A stretch of DNA of 63,685 nucleotides from an uncultured Alphaproteobacteria bacterium. Lineage in GTDB: Bacteria; Pseudomonadota; Alphaproteobacteria; Rhodobacterales; Rhodobacteraceae. A program made the translations under genes and the position numbers. Positions within the stretch are counted from its first letter, which is position 1. Each line of letters begins with the position of its first letter. This document shows positions 9,215 to 17,935 of the stretch, piece by piece. The DNA lies in contig CAJWEI010000011.1 in the NCBI GenBank assembly GCA_913031285.1, positions 1 to 63,685 on the forward strand. Reading direction: 5' to 3'. The notes below the pieces were generated by a model, which saw only the letters and a program-made list of their open reading frames with translations, was not told where the DNA came from and did no database searches.

Positions 9215-10807
9215 ATGCTAGATGTTCTTATAAAAGACGGTGAAGTTTACGACGGCACAGGTGAACAACCAATAAAGGCAAATATAGCAATTAAAGGTGG
9301 AAAAATTGTCGATATAGGGCCAGTCCATGGAGAGGCCGATAAGGTGTTAGATGCATCGGACTTAGTCGTTTGCCCCGGATTTATTGATCTACACACTCAT
9401 TCAGACTTTACCTTAGCAGCCAACGGAAGAGCAGAAAGCCAGGTTCACCAAGGTGTAACAACCGAAGTTGTTGGACAATGTGGCGTCTCTTGCGCCCCTG
9501 CGAAATCGCAGTCCGATATTGCTCTAATGTCACCTGGTTTCATCAATGGCGCGGTTGAAGCAAATTGGCGTTCTTTTAAGGAGTATCTTGACCATCTGGA
9601 TAAGACACCATTAGGCGTAAATGTTGCTGCATTCGTTGGTCATGGAACTATTCATCGCGCAATTGTTGGAGATGCCTTGCGAGCGGCCAATGAGGACGAA
9701 TTGGATGAAATGGTAGCGCTGCTTGAAGAAAGTATAGAAGGTGGAGCATACGGGTTCTCCACTGGTTTAGAATATTGGCCCGGCAGCTTAGCCAGTCCTG
9801 ACCAACTTGCCGATATGGCAAAAGTGGCAGCAAAGCACAACGTTCTATATGCCACTCACGTGCGAAATAGGGATCTTTTTTACGATCTTGGATTTGGCGA
9901 AGCTTTATCCACTGCACGGGCTGCTGGTGCAAGACTGCAAATTTCTCACATACAACCAAAGTTTGGCGCTCCAGAATATGCTATGCAGCATGCAGTAGAT
10001 ATGTGTGAGCAAGCGCGAGGCCACGGTGTTGACGTGGCCTTTGACGTTATTCCACATGACTGGTCTCATACACATGTAATGGCTATTCTTCCACAATGGG
10101 CAAGGGAAGGTGGTGTCAAAAAAGTCCGCGAACGGCTTAGTGATCATGCGACACGCGACAAAATCAAACGTAATCCACGTCCAATGTGGCGGCTGGTTAA
10201 CTCAGATGGCTGGCACAAAATTGTACTGATGCAGTCTGAAGCAAATAGAGATCTTGTTGGAATGAGTTTTGACGAAATTGGGCGCCGGAAAAATGCTCAT
10301 CCTTATGACGCGGTGTTTGAACTTCTTTTGGAGGAAGACGAAGTAAATATGAGCCACTTAATGTGGACATCACAGTCGTTTGAGAATCGTGACATTGAAC
10401 TCGCCTTGCAGCAACCGCAGTGCGCTGTAATTTCCGATACACAAGCGCTTGCACCTTATGGTTGCCTGAAACACCATATTGGATCATTATCGGGCTACGG
10501 GTGGGCAGCAAGGTTCTTGGCACATTACGTACGTGAAAAACGAATACTTTCGTTGCAGGAAGGAATTAGACGTATAACTTCTCTTCCTGCTCAACGATTA
10601 GGGATTGGTGACCGAGGGACTATTAAAACTGGTGTTTGTGCGGACATAACAGTATTCGATCCGTCCCATATTACTAGCCATGCTACTGTTAATACGCCAC
10701 GCAAATATGCTACTGGCATTGTGCACGTATTGGTTAATGGCGGGGTATCCATGCAAAACGGGGAAAGAACAAAAATAGATTCAGGTACGGTTTTAAGATC
10801 ACAGTAG
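9215..10807 (+). CDS. N-acyl-D-amino-acid deacylase (D-aminoacylase)
   Basis: This 530-residue amidohydrolase would remove the acyl group from N-acyl-D-amino acids, releasing free D-amino acids. The beta-strand-1 metal motif reads DLHTHSD with His60 and His62. Cys89 in VVGQCGVS matches the bridging cysteine typical of D-aminoacylases. His215 (ATHVRNR) and His245 (QISHIQ) are spaced 30 apart as in the characterised enzyme, and Asp408 in ISDTQAL fits the catalytic aspartate. The ribosome-binding site GAGGAA precedes the ATG. It is convergent with the permease genes that follow. A free D-amino acid produced here would be a substrate for the DadA-like enzyme at 2912-4171. Related deacetylases and dihydroorotase-like enzymes share the fold, but the Cys89 motif points to this subgroup. 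Confidence 0.88.
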   Translation: MLDVLIKDGEVYDGTGEQPIKANIAIKGGKIVDIGPVHGEADKVLDASDLVVCPGFIDLHTHSDFTLAANGRAESQVHQGVTTEVVGQCGVSCAPAKSQSDIALMSPGFINGAVEANWRSFKEYLDHLDKTPLGVNVAAFVGHGTIHRAIVGDALRAANEDELDEMVALLEESIEGGAYGFSTGLEYWPGSLASPDQLADMAKVAAKHNVLYATHVRNRDLFYDLGFGEALSTARAAGARLQISHIQPKFGAPEYAMQHAVDMCEQARGHGVDVAFDVIPHDWSHTHVMAILPQWAREGGVKKVRERLSDHATRDKIKRNPRPMWRLVNSDGWHKIVLMQSEANRDLVGMSFDEIGRRKNAHPYDAVFELLLEEDEVNMSHLMWTSQSFENRDIELALQQPQCAVISDTQALAPYGCLKHHIGSLSGYGWAARFLAHYVREKRILSLQEGIRRITSLPAQRLGIGDRGTIKTGVCADITVFDPSHITSHATVNTPRKYATGIVHVLVNGGVSMQNGERTKIDSGTVLRSQ

Positions 10808-10934
10808 GCTTAGATTACAAACAAATACCATCTGTACATAAAAGCATTGATCTTTACGGGCGAAATCTCAGCGTAAATCTTTGGAATTAAGAAATGCTCT
10901 GGATCAATTTCGAAATTTTCCAAAATCATTTCTT

Positions 10935-11774
10935 TTATCTACCACGCAATTTGGGATTGAAGGCATCATTCAAACCGTCACCAATTAGCGCTATACACAA
11001 AACGACTAAAAGGATAGCTAAGCCAGGAAAGGTGACGGTCCACCACGCGTCAAAGAAATAGTCGCGTGATTGACCAATCATTTTACCCCAAGTGATTATA
11101 TCTGGATCAGTCAGACCCAAGAAACTTAGTGCAGCTTCATAAATAATGGTAATCCCAACCCTCAGTGTAATAGCAATTATTATTGGGGGCATTGCATTCG
11201 GAAGAATGACTTTTGTTATAATTCTTAAATTTCGATCTCCAATCGCACGCGACGCAGTGACAAAATCTTGTTCTTTAATTTTTAAAAATTCAGCCCTTGT
11301 TAACCTTGCCTCTGTAGTCCAAGTCGTCACGGCGATTGCTAATATTACTACCAAGATGTCAGACGAAAAAACGGCAACAATTACCATAGCAAATACTAAA
11401 GGAGGGAGAACTTGAAAGAACTCTGTTACGCGCATCAATATATTATCAATTAGACCACCATAATATCCAGCCAGAGCCCCAATAGTTACGCCGATAAATA
11501 CCGTAACCAAAGTTGCAGTAATTGCTATAATCATTGTGGCTTGGGTCCCATGTACTATACCTACAAAAACATCGCGACCAAGATAGTCAGAACCTAATAT
11601 TGTTTCCATGCCTGGCCCGGTTAATGGAACAGCAACCATCTCAAAAGGGTCGGCGGGTACCAAGATTGATCCAAATAGCCCCACAAAAATAAAAACTAGA
11701 ACAAACAATAGACCAAATAAAGCCGGACGGTTTGCGCAGAATAATCTTAAAGTTTCTCTTCTTATTCTGTTCAT
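10935..11774 (-). CDS. Dipeptide-type ABC transporter permease, DppC-like
   Basis: This 279-residue inner-membrane protein shows the DppC/OppC pattern: an N-terminal transmembrane helix (LFGLLFVLVFIFVGLFG), the segment LGSDYLGRDVF, a block of four to five further hydrophobic helices, and the cytoplasmic EAA loop (ASRAIGDRNLRIITKVILPNAMPP) that docks with the ATPase. It ends with DGLNDAFNPKLRGR, the usual tail of the family. It follows the DppB-like gene by 55 bases in the same direction, so the two form an operon with the binding protein upstream. It would be half of the pore for short peptides or amino-acid derivatives. Confidence 0.9.
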   Translation of the reverse strand: MNRIRRETLRLFCANRPALFGLLFVLVFIFVGLFGSILVPADPFEMVAVPLTGPGMETILGSDYLGRDVFVGIVHGTQATMIIAITATLVTVFIGVTIGALAGYYGGLIDNILMRVTEFFQVLPPLVFAMVIVAVFSSDILVVILAIAVTTWTTEARLTRAEFLKIKEQDFVTASRAIGDRNLRIITKVILPNAMPPIIIAITLRVGITIIYEAALSFLGLTDPDIITWGKMIGQSRDYFFDAWWTVTFPGLAILLVVLCIALIGDGLNDAFNPKLRGR

Positions 11775-11829
11775 TATCCAATGCTTCCAATCTGAGGAAT
11801 GGATTTTTGATTTTTTATCTCAGTATTCG

Positions 11830-12801
11830 TCATGTAATTGATTGGATTCTAGGATCCATCCATTTATAAATTAAATCTGTAATGATATTTGCAACAATAG
11901 TGGTAGTCGCGGCGCCGAACAGGACACCTAGTATTACAGGAAAATCGCGCCTCATAATAGACTCATATAGTAAAGGTCCTACGCCCGGTAAACTGAAAAC
12001 AGTTTCGACCAATACTGCACCAGAAAATACTTGCGCTAATTGCAGGCCAGCTAAAGTTACTACTGGTAAAGAGGCATTTTTCAATGCGTGTTTAAAAATT
12101 ACTTTGCGCTCTGAAAGTCCTTTGGTTCGAGCCGTTCGAATGTAATCAGCTCCCAGAACGTCCAACATAGAAGCGCGAGAAATGCGGCTATAATTCGCCA
12201 AGTATAGTACTGCTAACGTAAACGTTGGAAGAACAAGGTGATGAATAATATCGAGGACACGCTCAAGCGAATCCTCAGGCTCCGGAATCGAACGAATACC
12301 AAAAGCAGGAAACCAGGGGAGATATAAAGCAAATACCAGTAATACGATCATTCCCAACCAAAAAACTGGTGTTGCATAACCAAATAATGAAAAAATAGTT
12401 ACAAAATTACTGAAAACGCCTTTGGGCTTTATTGCTGCGTAAACTCCAAATAACGTACCAAATAAAACTGCCAGAATTAATGCAGATAAAGTCAGCATGA
12501 GAGTGGTCGGCAAATGCGATAAGATAAGAGTTGCAACAGGTTCATCATAATAAAATGAGTAACCTAAATCACCGATGCAGACCTGTCCCAAATACTTTAT
12601 CAGCTGAATGTAGACAGGTTGATCTAAACCATACGATTGACGCAGACGTGCGGCCAGCTCAGGATCACCACCGCCCGCCTCTGCTAACATGGCGTCGACA
12701 ACGTCGCCAGGCGCCGCTTGGAGCAGAAAAAAATTGAGGACAATAACACCGAGTATTAGAACAAACCCCAATAATATTCTCTGAATTACAGCCTGCATCA
12801 T
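11830..12801 (-). CDS. Dipeptide-type ABC transporter permease, DppB-like
   Basis: This 323-residue inner-membrane protein is the DppB/OppB partner. It has an N-terminal helix (LLGFVLILGVIVLNFFLLQAAPGD), then the long periplasmic loop with LRQSYGLDQP, several membrane helices, and the EAA loop (RTARTKGLSERKVIFKHALKNA), ending with SLPGVGPLLYESIMRRDFPVI and a final helix. Length and motif order match the family. It lies 118 bases downstream of the binding-protein gene, with a strong hairpin between them (12851-12887), and 55 bases upstream of the DppC-like gene. The unusual feature is that no ATPase gene follows; the nearest one is at 856-2736. Confidence 0.9.
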   Translation of the reverse strand: MMQAVIQRILLGFVLILGVIVLNFFLLQAAPGDVVDAMLAEAGGGDPELAARLRQSYGLDQPVYIQLIKYLGQVCIGDLGYSFYYDEPVATLILSHLPTTLMLTLSALILAVLFGTLFGVYAAIKPKGVFSNFVTIFSLFGYATPVFWLGMIVLLVFALYLPWFPAFGIRSIPEPEDSLERVLDIIHHLVLPTFTLAVLYLANYSRISRASMLDVLGADYIRTARTKGLSERKVIFKHALKNASLPVVTLAGLQLAQVFSGAVLVETVFSLPGVGPLLYESIMRRDFPVILGVLFGAATTTIVANIITDLIYKWMDPRIQSIT

Positions 12802-12850
12802 TTTCTAACGTAGTCTCATTTGAAAACATCAATTATATTTGGGGATTTGG

Positions 12851-12887
12851 TTAATAGTGAAGCCAAATACATTGGCTTCACTATTAA
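12851..12887 (-). promoter_or_regulatory. Perfect 16-bp hairpin between binding-protein and permease genes
   Basis: The arms TTAATAGTGAAGCCAA (12851-12866) and TTGGCTTCACTATTAA (12872-12887) are perfectly complementary around a 5-base loop. It sits 33 bases behind the stop of the binding-protein gene and 50 bases before the DppB-like start. No T-run follows on the minus strand, so it does not look like a full terminator. Such hairpins commonly protect the 3' end of the binding-protein message or partly stop transcription, giving more binding protein than permease. The T-rich side faces the plus strand. Confidence 0.6.
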
Positions 12888-12919
12888 GATTTTATTTTAT
12901 TCTATTTTGATGTTTGTTA

Positions 12920-14521
12920 CTACTGTGCTTTTTTCCAGTACATCACGTCCCAATTCTCAGCGGTACCATAAGATGGAAAAAACAAGTCTTTATGGTTAAA
13001 AAACAGAGATGGTGTATCAAATAGCCACAGCATTGGCATTTCTTCCAATAGAATATCCTGGACTCTAAAATACAGCTCACGACGTTTCTCAATGTCGGGT
13101 TCTACCGCCGCCATTTCGAAAATTTTGTCTACTTCTGCATCGCAGTAACCAGAGGTATTTGTATAGGCTTGGTTTTTTATATTGTCGCAAACATAGAGCC
13201 TGCTTACTCCAATAGCAGGATCAGTCTTATCACCCGGCCAATTTATAGACATGTCAAAGTCCCAAGCGGCACTGCGCTCTGCCCATCCAGCGAAACCTTG
13301 CAATGGCTCAAGCTTAACCTTGATACCAATTTTTTTAAGAGATGCCGCCAGAAACTCAGCAGGCAATGTGTTAAAGTCTGGCATAAAGGGTTGAGCTATA
13401 TATATTAGATTTAGCTCAAATCTCATTCCATCAGACTTCTTTGGGTAACCAGCCCCGTCAAGCAGAGCATTTGCTTTGTCCAAATCAAACTTGTAGCCTT
13501 GCAACTCAGGATTGAAGAAAACGTTTGTAGCTGGCAACGGCGATCTCGATGGAACAGTGTAACCACCATGCAAAACATTAGAAATCTGCGACCGATTTAC
13601 GGCAAAAGCTATAGCCTGACGTACTGCTTTGTTGTTAAGTGGCTCTTTTCTATTATTAAACTCTAAGACAATCGCCCCACCAGCAATTCCATCGTAGGGC
13701 GTCAATTGTAAGTGTTCAACTTTTGAAAATTCTTTTATATCACTAAATCGCATTACGGAGTCAGTGCGGGCCAATTGAAATTGATTTTTTCTTAGGCCAA
13801 TTCGTTTAGCGGTCTTATCTTGGACATTTTGATAAATTATCTTATCTAAATAAGGAAGCCCATCAACAAAATGACTGTCATTACGAGCAATACTTACGTA
13901 CTCATCTGTTTTTCTGTCTGATATTACAAATGGACCCGAGCCTATTGGATTTTTATGGGCATCTTGCTTCATAAAATCGTCCGCACTGCCGTAAACGTGT
14001 TTCGGCATAACCGGAAGCTGCCGTGGAGTAGTAGCAGCTAGAAGCAAAGGGCCATGCGGTTTTGAGAGGTGAACAATGAGTGTATTTGCGTTGGGATACT
14101 CATAACTGTCGATAGGACCAAACATCTGCTTACCAAAACGGTGATGTTTTTTTACTATGTCAAATGAAAACGCAAGGTCTTCAGACGTCACTGGTTGCCC
14201 ATCATGAAATTTAGCATTTTCTGCAAGATGAAATGTATAAGTTTTGCCGGCGTTTGAGACCTCCCATGACTCAGCAAGGTAAGGTGCAATTTCATTATTT
14301 TCGTCCATTCTTACTAAACTTGCAAAAATCTGGGATGTCACAAGCCCAACCTCATATGCTGAGTGGAGGGGATTAAGGCTTGGAATTTTGGACGACAGAT
14401 AAACTACCGTTCCCCCTTTTACAGGTTCGTCAGCCTCAACTTGGCTAACAGAAATGGGCAAAATCAACATTCCACACACAAAAGCTATTGCTAATTTAAT
14501 ATTCAACCTTTTCAACATCAT
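12920..14521 (-). CDS. Periplasmic peptide-binding protein of ABC transporter (SBP family 5)
   Basis: This 533-residue protein has a signal peptide: basic start MMLKRLNIK, a hydrophobic core to about residue 24 and a likely cut after VEA at residue 30. Mature segments are typical of family 5: GGTVVYLSSKIPSLNPLHS, then LAESWEVSNAGKTYTFHLAENAKFHDGQPVTSEDLAFSF, IGSGPFVI, and FNNRKEPLNNKAVRQAIAFAVNR. Members bind dipeptides, oligopeptides, nickel or sugars, so the ligand is open. A purine-rich GAGGAA precedes the twin ATG. It is the first gene of the operon with the two permeases. A 430-base upstream region carries an AT-rich dyad at 14623-14643, which may control it. Confidence 0.9.
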   Translation of the reverse strand: MMLKRLNIKLAIAFVCGMLILPISVSQVEADEPVKGGTVVYLSSKIPSLNPLHSAYEVGLVTSQIFASLVRMDENNEIAPYLAESWEVSNAGKTYTFHLAENAKFHDGQPVTSEDLAFSFDIVKKHHRFGKQMFGPIDSYEYPNANTLIVHLSKPHGPLLLAATTPRQLPVMPKHVYGSADDFMKQDAHKNPIGSGPFVISDRKTDEYVSIARNDSHFVDGLPYLDKIIYQNVQDKTAKRIGLRKNQFQLARTDSVMRFSDIKEFSKVEHLQLTPYDGIAGGAIVLEFNNRKEPLNNKAVRQAIAFAVNRSQISNVLHGGYTVPSRSPLPATNVFFNPELQGYKFDLDKANALLDGAGYPKKSDGMRFELNLIYIAQPFMPDFNTLPAEFLAASLKKIGIKVKLEPLQGFAGWAERSAAWDFDMSINWPGDKTDPAIGVSRLYVCDNIKNQAYTNTSGYCDAEVDKIFEMAAVEPDIEKRRELYFRVQDILLEEMPMLWLFDTPSLFFNHKDLFFPSYGTAENWDVMYWKKAQ

Positions 14522-14622
14522 AATTTCCTCACCTACTGATTGTTTGTTCCAAAATTTGTATTGTATTATGTCACTAAGTTAAGTTTGTTCCATTTTTGTG
14601 TAAAATGCCTTTTATTTATATT

Positions 14623-14643
14623 TATATGCAAAATATGCATATA
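14623..14643. promoter_or_regulatory. AT-rich dyad upstream of the peptide transporter operon
   Basis: The arms TATATGCA and TGCATATA flank AAATA, about 100 bases before the binding-protein start (14521, minus strand). The core ATATGCAAAATATG resembles ATATGTAAATATG in the dyad at 8911-8930. It is a candidate operator for a common regulator, possibly the LysR protein at 7968-8888. The similarity is short and AT-rich, so chance is possible. Confidence 0.35.
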
Positions 14644-14710
14644 ATTTTTATTTATGCAATAATGGTATATGTTATGTAAACAATCTGCACTTTCAAATTT
14701 GGCAAATATA

Positions 14711-14753
14711 CAATCAGCAACTTAGTCTTTGTAAAGAACTAAGTTGCTGATTG
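14711..14753. terminator. 16-bp inverted repeat downstream of glutamate dehydrogenase gene
   Basis: The arms CAATCAGCAACTTAGT (14711-14726) and ACTAAGTTGCTGATTG (14738-14753) pair perfectly around an 11-base loop. It lies 200 bases past the stop of the gdh gene on the minus strand and about 190 bases upstream of the binding-protein start. No clear T-run follows on either strand, so it may be a message-protecting or rho-assisted element rather than a classic terminator. Confidence 0.45.
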
Positions 14754-14952
14754 AACAAGTAACAGTAATCCTACTAATTAACAGACGTCATATTTTATTA
14801 GATAGTCATTCACGAATCAAAAGGCTTAAAGAAAGGGTAATTCTCTTGTTAAAGTTATCATAAGTATTATATCACATGTCTTTATTGTGTAGATTATTTT
14901 GGAAAATTAGCTACACAAAATTATAACTGTTTACGATAGTCTCGCACCCTCT

Positions 14953-16383
14953 TCATAATCCTTTTGCTTTGTAGCTAGCTGCGACCTTTTCGATTGCAAC
15001 TATGTAAGCAGCCATACGGAGATCAGAAACGTTTTCACCTTCATGCCACAGACTTCTCATCGACTGGAATGCCCCGCGCATGGTGTCGTCAAGACCAGAT
15101 CTTACCAATTCGAGCTCACCCGCTCCTTTTAAATACTTGCTTCTGAAATTCGTCGAAAGGTCCCACTTATCCCCCATAGCTTTAGAAAGGTCCTCTAGCT
15201 CAGAAATGACCATCGCATTTCTAGATTCTTGTTCACGACGTTGCATGCGACCAAAACGAATGTGACTTAAATTCTTAACCCACTCAAAATAAGATACCGT
15301 GACACCACCTGCGTTTGCATACATATCTGGAATGATAACACAGCCTTTTTCGCGCAACATTGTATCCGCGGCGGCTGTAACTGGCCCATTTGCTGCCTCA
15401 ATAATCAATGGTGCTTTTACATTTACCGCATTATCAACATTAATCACTCCTTCAAGGGCCGCCGGAATAAGAATATCGCACTCCTCCTCTAAAAGAGCGG
15501 CGCCATTCTGCAAATACCTAGCCCCCGGAAATCCCGCAACACCACTATTTTGAATGATCCACTCGCGCACAGCATCAACATTCAAGCCGGTTTCTGAATA
15601 AATTGCACCATCACGTTCAATAATACCAGTAATTAAAGATCCATCTTCGGTACTAAGAAATTTAGCCGCATGATACCCAACATTCCCTAGACCCTGAACA
15701 ATGATGCGTTTACCGTCCAAAGAACCCGACATGCCTGCTTTAGAAACATCTTTTGGTTCACGGAAAAATTCACGCAGAGCGTATTGGACACCACGACCCG
15801 TGGCTTCCACCCGCCCAGAAATGCCGCCAGAATTGATTGGTTTGCCAGTGACGCAAGCTTTTGCATTTATATCAGTGGTGTTCATCCGAGCATATTGATC
15901 TGCTATCCATGCCATTTCTCGCTCGCCCGTTCCCATATCGGGTGCAGGAACGTTCTGGCTTGGATTAATTAAATCGCGCTTGATCAATTCATAAGCAAAG
16001 CGGCGCGTGATAAGCTCTAATTCGTGTTCATCATAATCTCTGGGATTGATACATAAACCCCCTTTCGAACCTCCGAAAGGCGTATCAACCAGAGCACATT
16101 TGTAAGTCATCAGCGCCGCTAGAGCCTCGACCTCGTCTTGATCCACAGCGCTTGCAAATCTTATCCCACCTTTGACAGGCTCCATATGCTCTGAATGTAC
16201 TGCACGATAGCCAGTGAATGTTTGAATATCACCACGCAACCTAACACCAAACCTCACCGTATATGTTGCATTACAAAGTCTGATTTGCTCTTTCAATCCA
16301 GCAGGCAAATTCATTATCGAAACGGCACGATTGTACATAATATCTACGCTTTGGCGAAAACTCGGTTCTTTGGCTGTGGACAT
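14953..16383 (-). CDS. Glutamate dehydrogenase (Glu/Leu/Phe/Val dehydrogenase family)
   Basis: This 476-residue enzyme would reversibly deaminate glutamate to 2-oxoglutarate with NAD(P). The substrate and catalytic segments are clear: KGGIRF with Lys71, then Lys95 and Lys107 in TPFGGSKGG. VPAPDMGTGEREMAWI precedes the nucleotide-binding domain, whose loop reads VQGLGNVGYHAAKF. NANAGGVTVSYFEW-type sequence (here MYANAGGVTVSYFEW) follows. Length fits the hexameric 420-480-residue class. An excellent ribosome-binding site, AAAGGAGAT, precedes the ATG. It stands alone on the minus strand, upstream of the peptide transporter operon. Catabolic linkage of amino-acid nitrogen is a reasonable role; cofactor choice cannot be read safely. 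Confidence 0.92.
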   Translation of the reverse strand: MSTAKEPSFRQSVDIMYNRAVSIMNLPAGLKEQIRLCNATYTVRFGVRLRGDIQTFTGYRAVHSEHMEPVKGGIRFASAVDQDEVEALAALMTYKCALVDTPFGGSKGGLCINPRDYDEHELELITRRFAYELIKRDLINPSQNVPAPDMGTGEREMAWIADQYARMNTTDINAKACVTGKPINSGGISGRVEATGRGVQYALREFFREPKDVSKAGMSGSLDGKRIIVQGLGNVGYHAAKFLSTEDGSLITGIIERDGAIYSETGLNVDAVREWIIQNSGVAGFPGARYLQNGAALLEEECDILIPAALEGVINVDNAVNVKAPLIIEAANGPVTAAADTMLREKGCVIIPDMYANAGGVTVSYFEWVKNLSHIRFGRMQRREQESRNAMVISELEDLSKAMGDKWDLSTNFRSKYLKGAGELELVRSGLDDTMRGAFQSMRSLWHEGENVSDLRMAAYIVAIEKVAASYKAKGL

Positions 16384-16597
16384 AATTATCTCCTTTAGGG
16401 ATACTGGACACAGAAATTTTAGCTATCTAGAAGAACACGGCGTTATGATGACAACCCATTTAGACGTTGCTAAAGAAAAGTGTTTCAGTATCTTGCTAAT
16501 TTATAAATGATTGTTTCCAAATCTACACTGAAGTTAAGTTAGAATAACTACTTTAGCAGAAAAAAGTGGGGATATGTAATATAATTTAATGAGAAAT

Positions 16598-17156
16598 TCA
16601 AAAGCTCTTGGCACAAGATTGGTAAATTTTAATTTCTCGCCCCATTTCTTCAGCTTCCTCATCTGTCAATTCAGATGGAATCCCCGATGCTAAAACAGAC
16701 AGTCCTGCAGCATTTTCTAAGCGTCGAATTATGTTCGGAGACAGCTCTCGAGGGCCAAATTTCTCAATTCCATCTTTAAATATCGACATTAGAAGTGGAT
16801 TTAGTTCTAAAGGCACTTGAGCGCAATCTGCCACCCTTGGTCACTTCAGCGCCAAAGCGCTTGACTTCAGCTTCATCAGCAGTCGACATTTCCATCCAAA
16901 TTTTACCATCCACGACACGGGGAAGCATTTCGAACATGACAGACTCTGATGCGGCCGGGGTTGGCGGGCAGGTAAATACCGTATCGCAAACCTGCATAAT
17001 CTGTGCTGGGCTCTGGCCTAAGCTGGCACCTCGCCGTTCGAATTCTGAAGTAACTGAATCATTAAGATAGAATACTGTCAAATCCACACCGTTGCGCAAA
17101 AGGCTTCCAGACAGTTTTGCCCCAACATTCCCAAGACCAATAAATCCAACTTTCAT
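16598..17156 (-). pseudogene. Broken 3-hydroxyisobutyrate dehydrogenase-family gene with internal deletion
   Basis: The first part (17156 down to about 16830) encodes a normal NAD-binding start: MKVGFIGLGNVGAKLSGSLL, then CPPTPAASESVMFE and WMEMSTAD, up to AEVTKGG. The sequence then jumps in another frame to ADCAQVPLELNPLLMSIFKDG, followed by FGPRELSPNIIRRLENA and GIPSELTDEEAEEMGREI, the usual C-terminus of a roughly 320-residue beta-hydroxyacid dehydrogenase. About 100 middle residues, including the expected catalytic lysine region, are missing, and the join is out of frame. It is therefore a pseudogene by deletion plus frameshift. It lies downstream of the TetR gene on the same strand. Confidence 0.82.
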
Positions 17157-17314
17157 AGCTAACTCCGTATTTTTACCATGCCGCTAATTTTCCAAACTTC
17201 TCGCAAATTATTGCGACAGTCCTTTCCATTTACGACATGCTTTAATTATCTGCAGCAAGCTTCTCAAAAATTCGGATTATTAATCAACCATTTACGATCA
17301 CTTAGTTTGCCAAG

Positions 17315-17923
17315 TTATCCTTTTTTGATGGCATATTTTGCACCCAGGAAATCCAATGCCATATCTTGGTACAAGCTTATGATCTCAGGCTTCCCCAAAC
17401 GCCCGTCCGGTCGGTACCATGTTCCGACTTCTTTCAACATTCCGATAATGGCCAATGTCACTATTTTTGCATCTCTAATTCGGAACTGCCCAGCAAGCAA
17501 ACCTGCATTCAGGATTTCGTGTAGAACAGTCTCATAATCATGGCGGAGTTTTTCGATCACCATAAAATTCTTTGGACTCAAATTGCGCAATTCCATGTAA
17601 GCGACAAAGACTTCATCCACTTTGCTGAAGTGAAATTCTAAATGAAACTGAATAAAGTCATTTATCTGATCTAAAGGGTCTGTCCGTTTGGGGTACCGCG
17701 CCCAAGCCGCTAATAGACTTTCCATATGTTGCAACAAGATATTAAACAAAAGCGCTTGTTTGTCAGGCGTATAATTATACAGGGCACCGACCTGCACTCC
17801 GACATCACGCGCAATTTGGCGCATCGAAACAGCGGCATAACCATATTTAGCAAAAAGCCTCAAAGCAGTTTGCGCTACGCGGGGAGCAGTTTTGTTTGAA
17901 AAAGATCCGGATGTTCTCGACAT
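17315..17923 (-). CDS. TetR-family transcriptional regulator
   Basis: This 202-residue protein has the TetR helix-turn-helix at about residues 15-60: AQTALRLFAKYGYAAVSMRQIARDVGVQVGALYNYTPDKQALL. The C-terminal ligand domain is less conserved, with MLKEVGTWYRPDGRL recalling regulators of fatty-acid or acyl-CoA metabolism. The ATG is followed by MSRTSG. A near-perfect dyad 13 bases upstream (17936-17953) is a likely autoregulatory operator. Its downstream neighbour on the same strand is the broken dehydrogenase, so its original target may be lost. The divergent gene is hom. The effector is unknown. Confidence 0.88.
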   Translation of the reverse strand: MSRTSGSFSNKTAPRVAQTALRLFAKYGYAAVSMRQIARDVGVQVGALYNYTPDKQALLFNILLQHMESLLAAWARYPKRTDPLDQINDFIQFHLEFHFSKVDEVFVAYMELRNLSPKNFMVIEKLRHDYETVLHEILNAGLLAGQFRIRDAKIVTLAIIGMLKEVGTWYRPDGRLGKPEIISLYQDMALDFLGAKYAIKKG

Positions 17924-17935
17924 TTTTATATTTTA

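Larger units (their letters stand above)
14522..14952. other. Non-coding region with two dyads between binding-protein and gdh genes
   Basis: These 431 AT-rich bases hold the promoter region of the peptide transporter operon and the 3' side of the glutamate dehydrogenase gene. Two symmetric elements are listed separately (14623-14643 and 14711-14753). No coding frame is credible. Confidence 0.5.
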
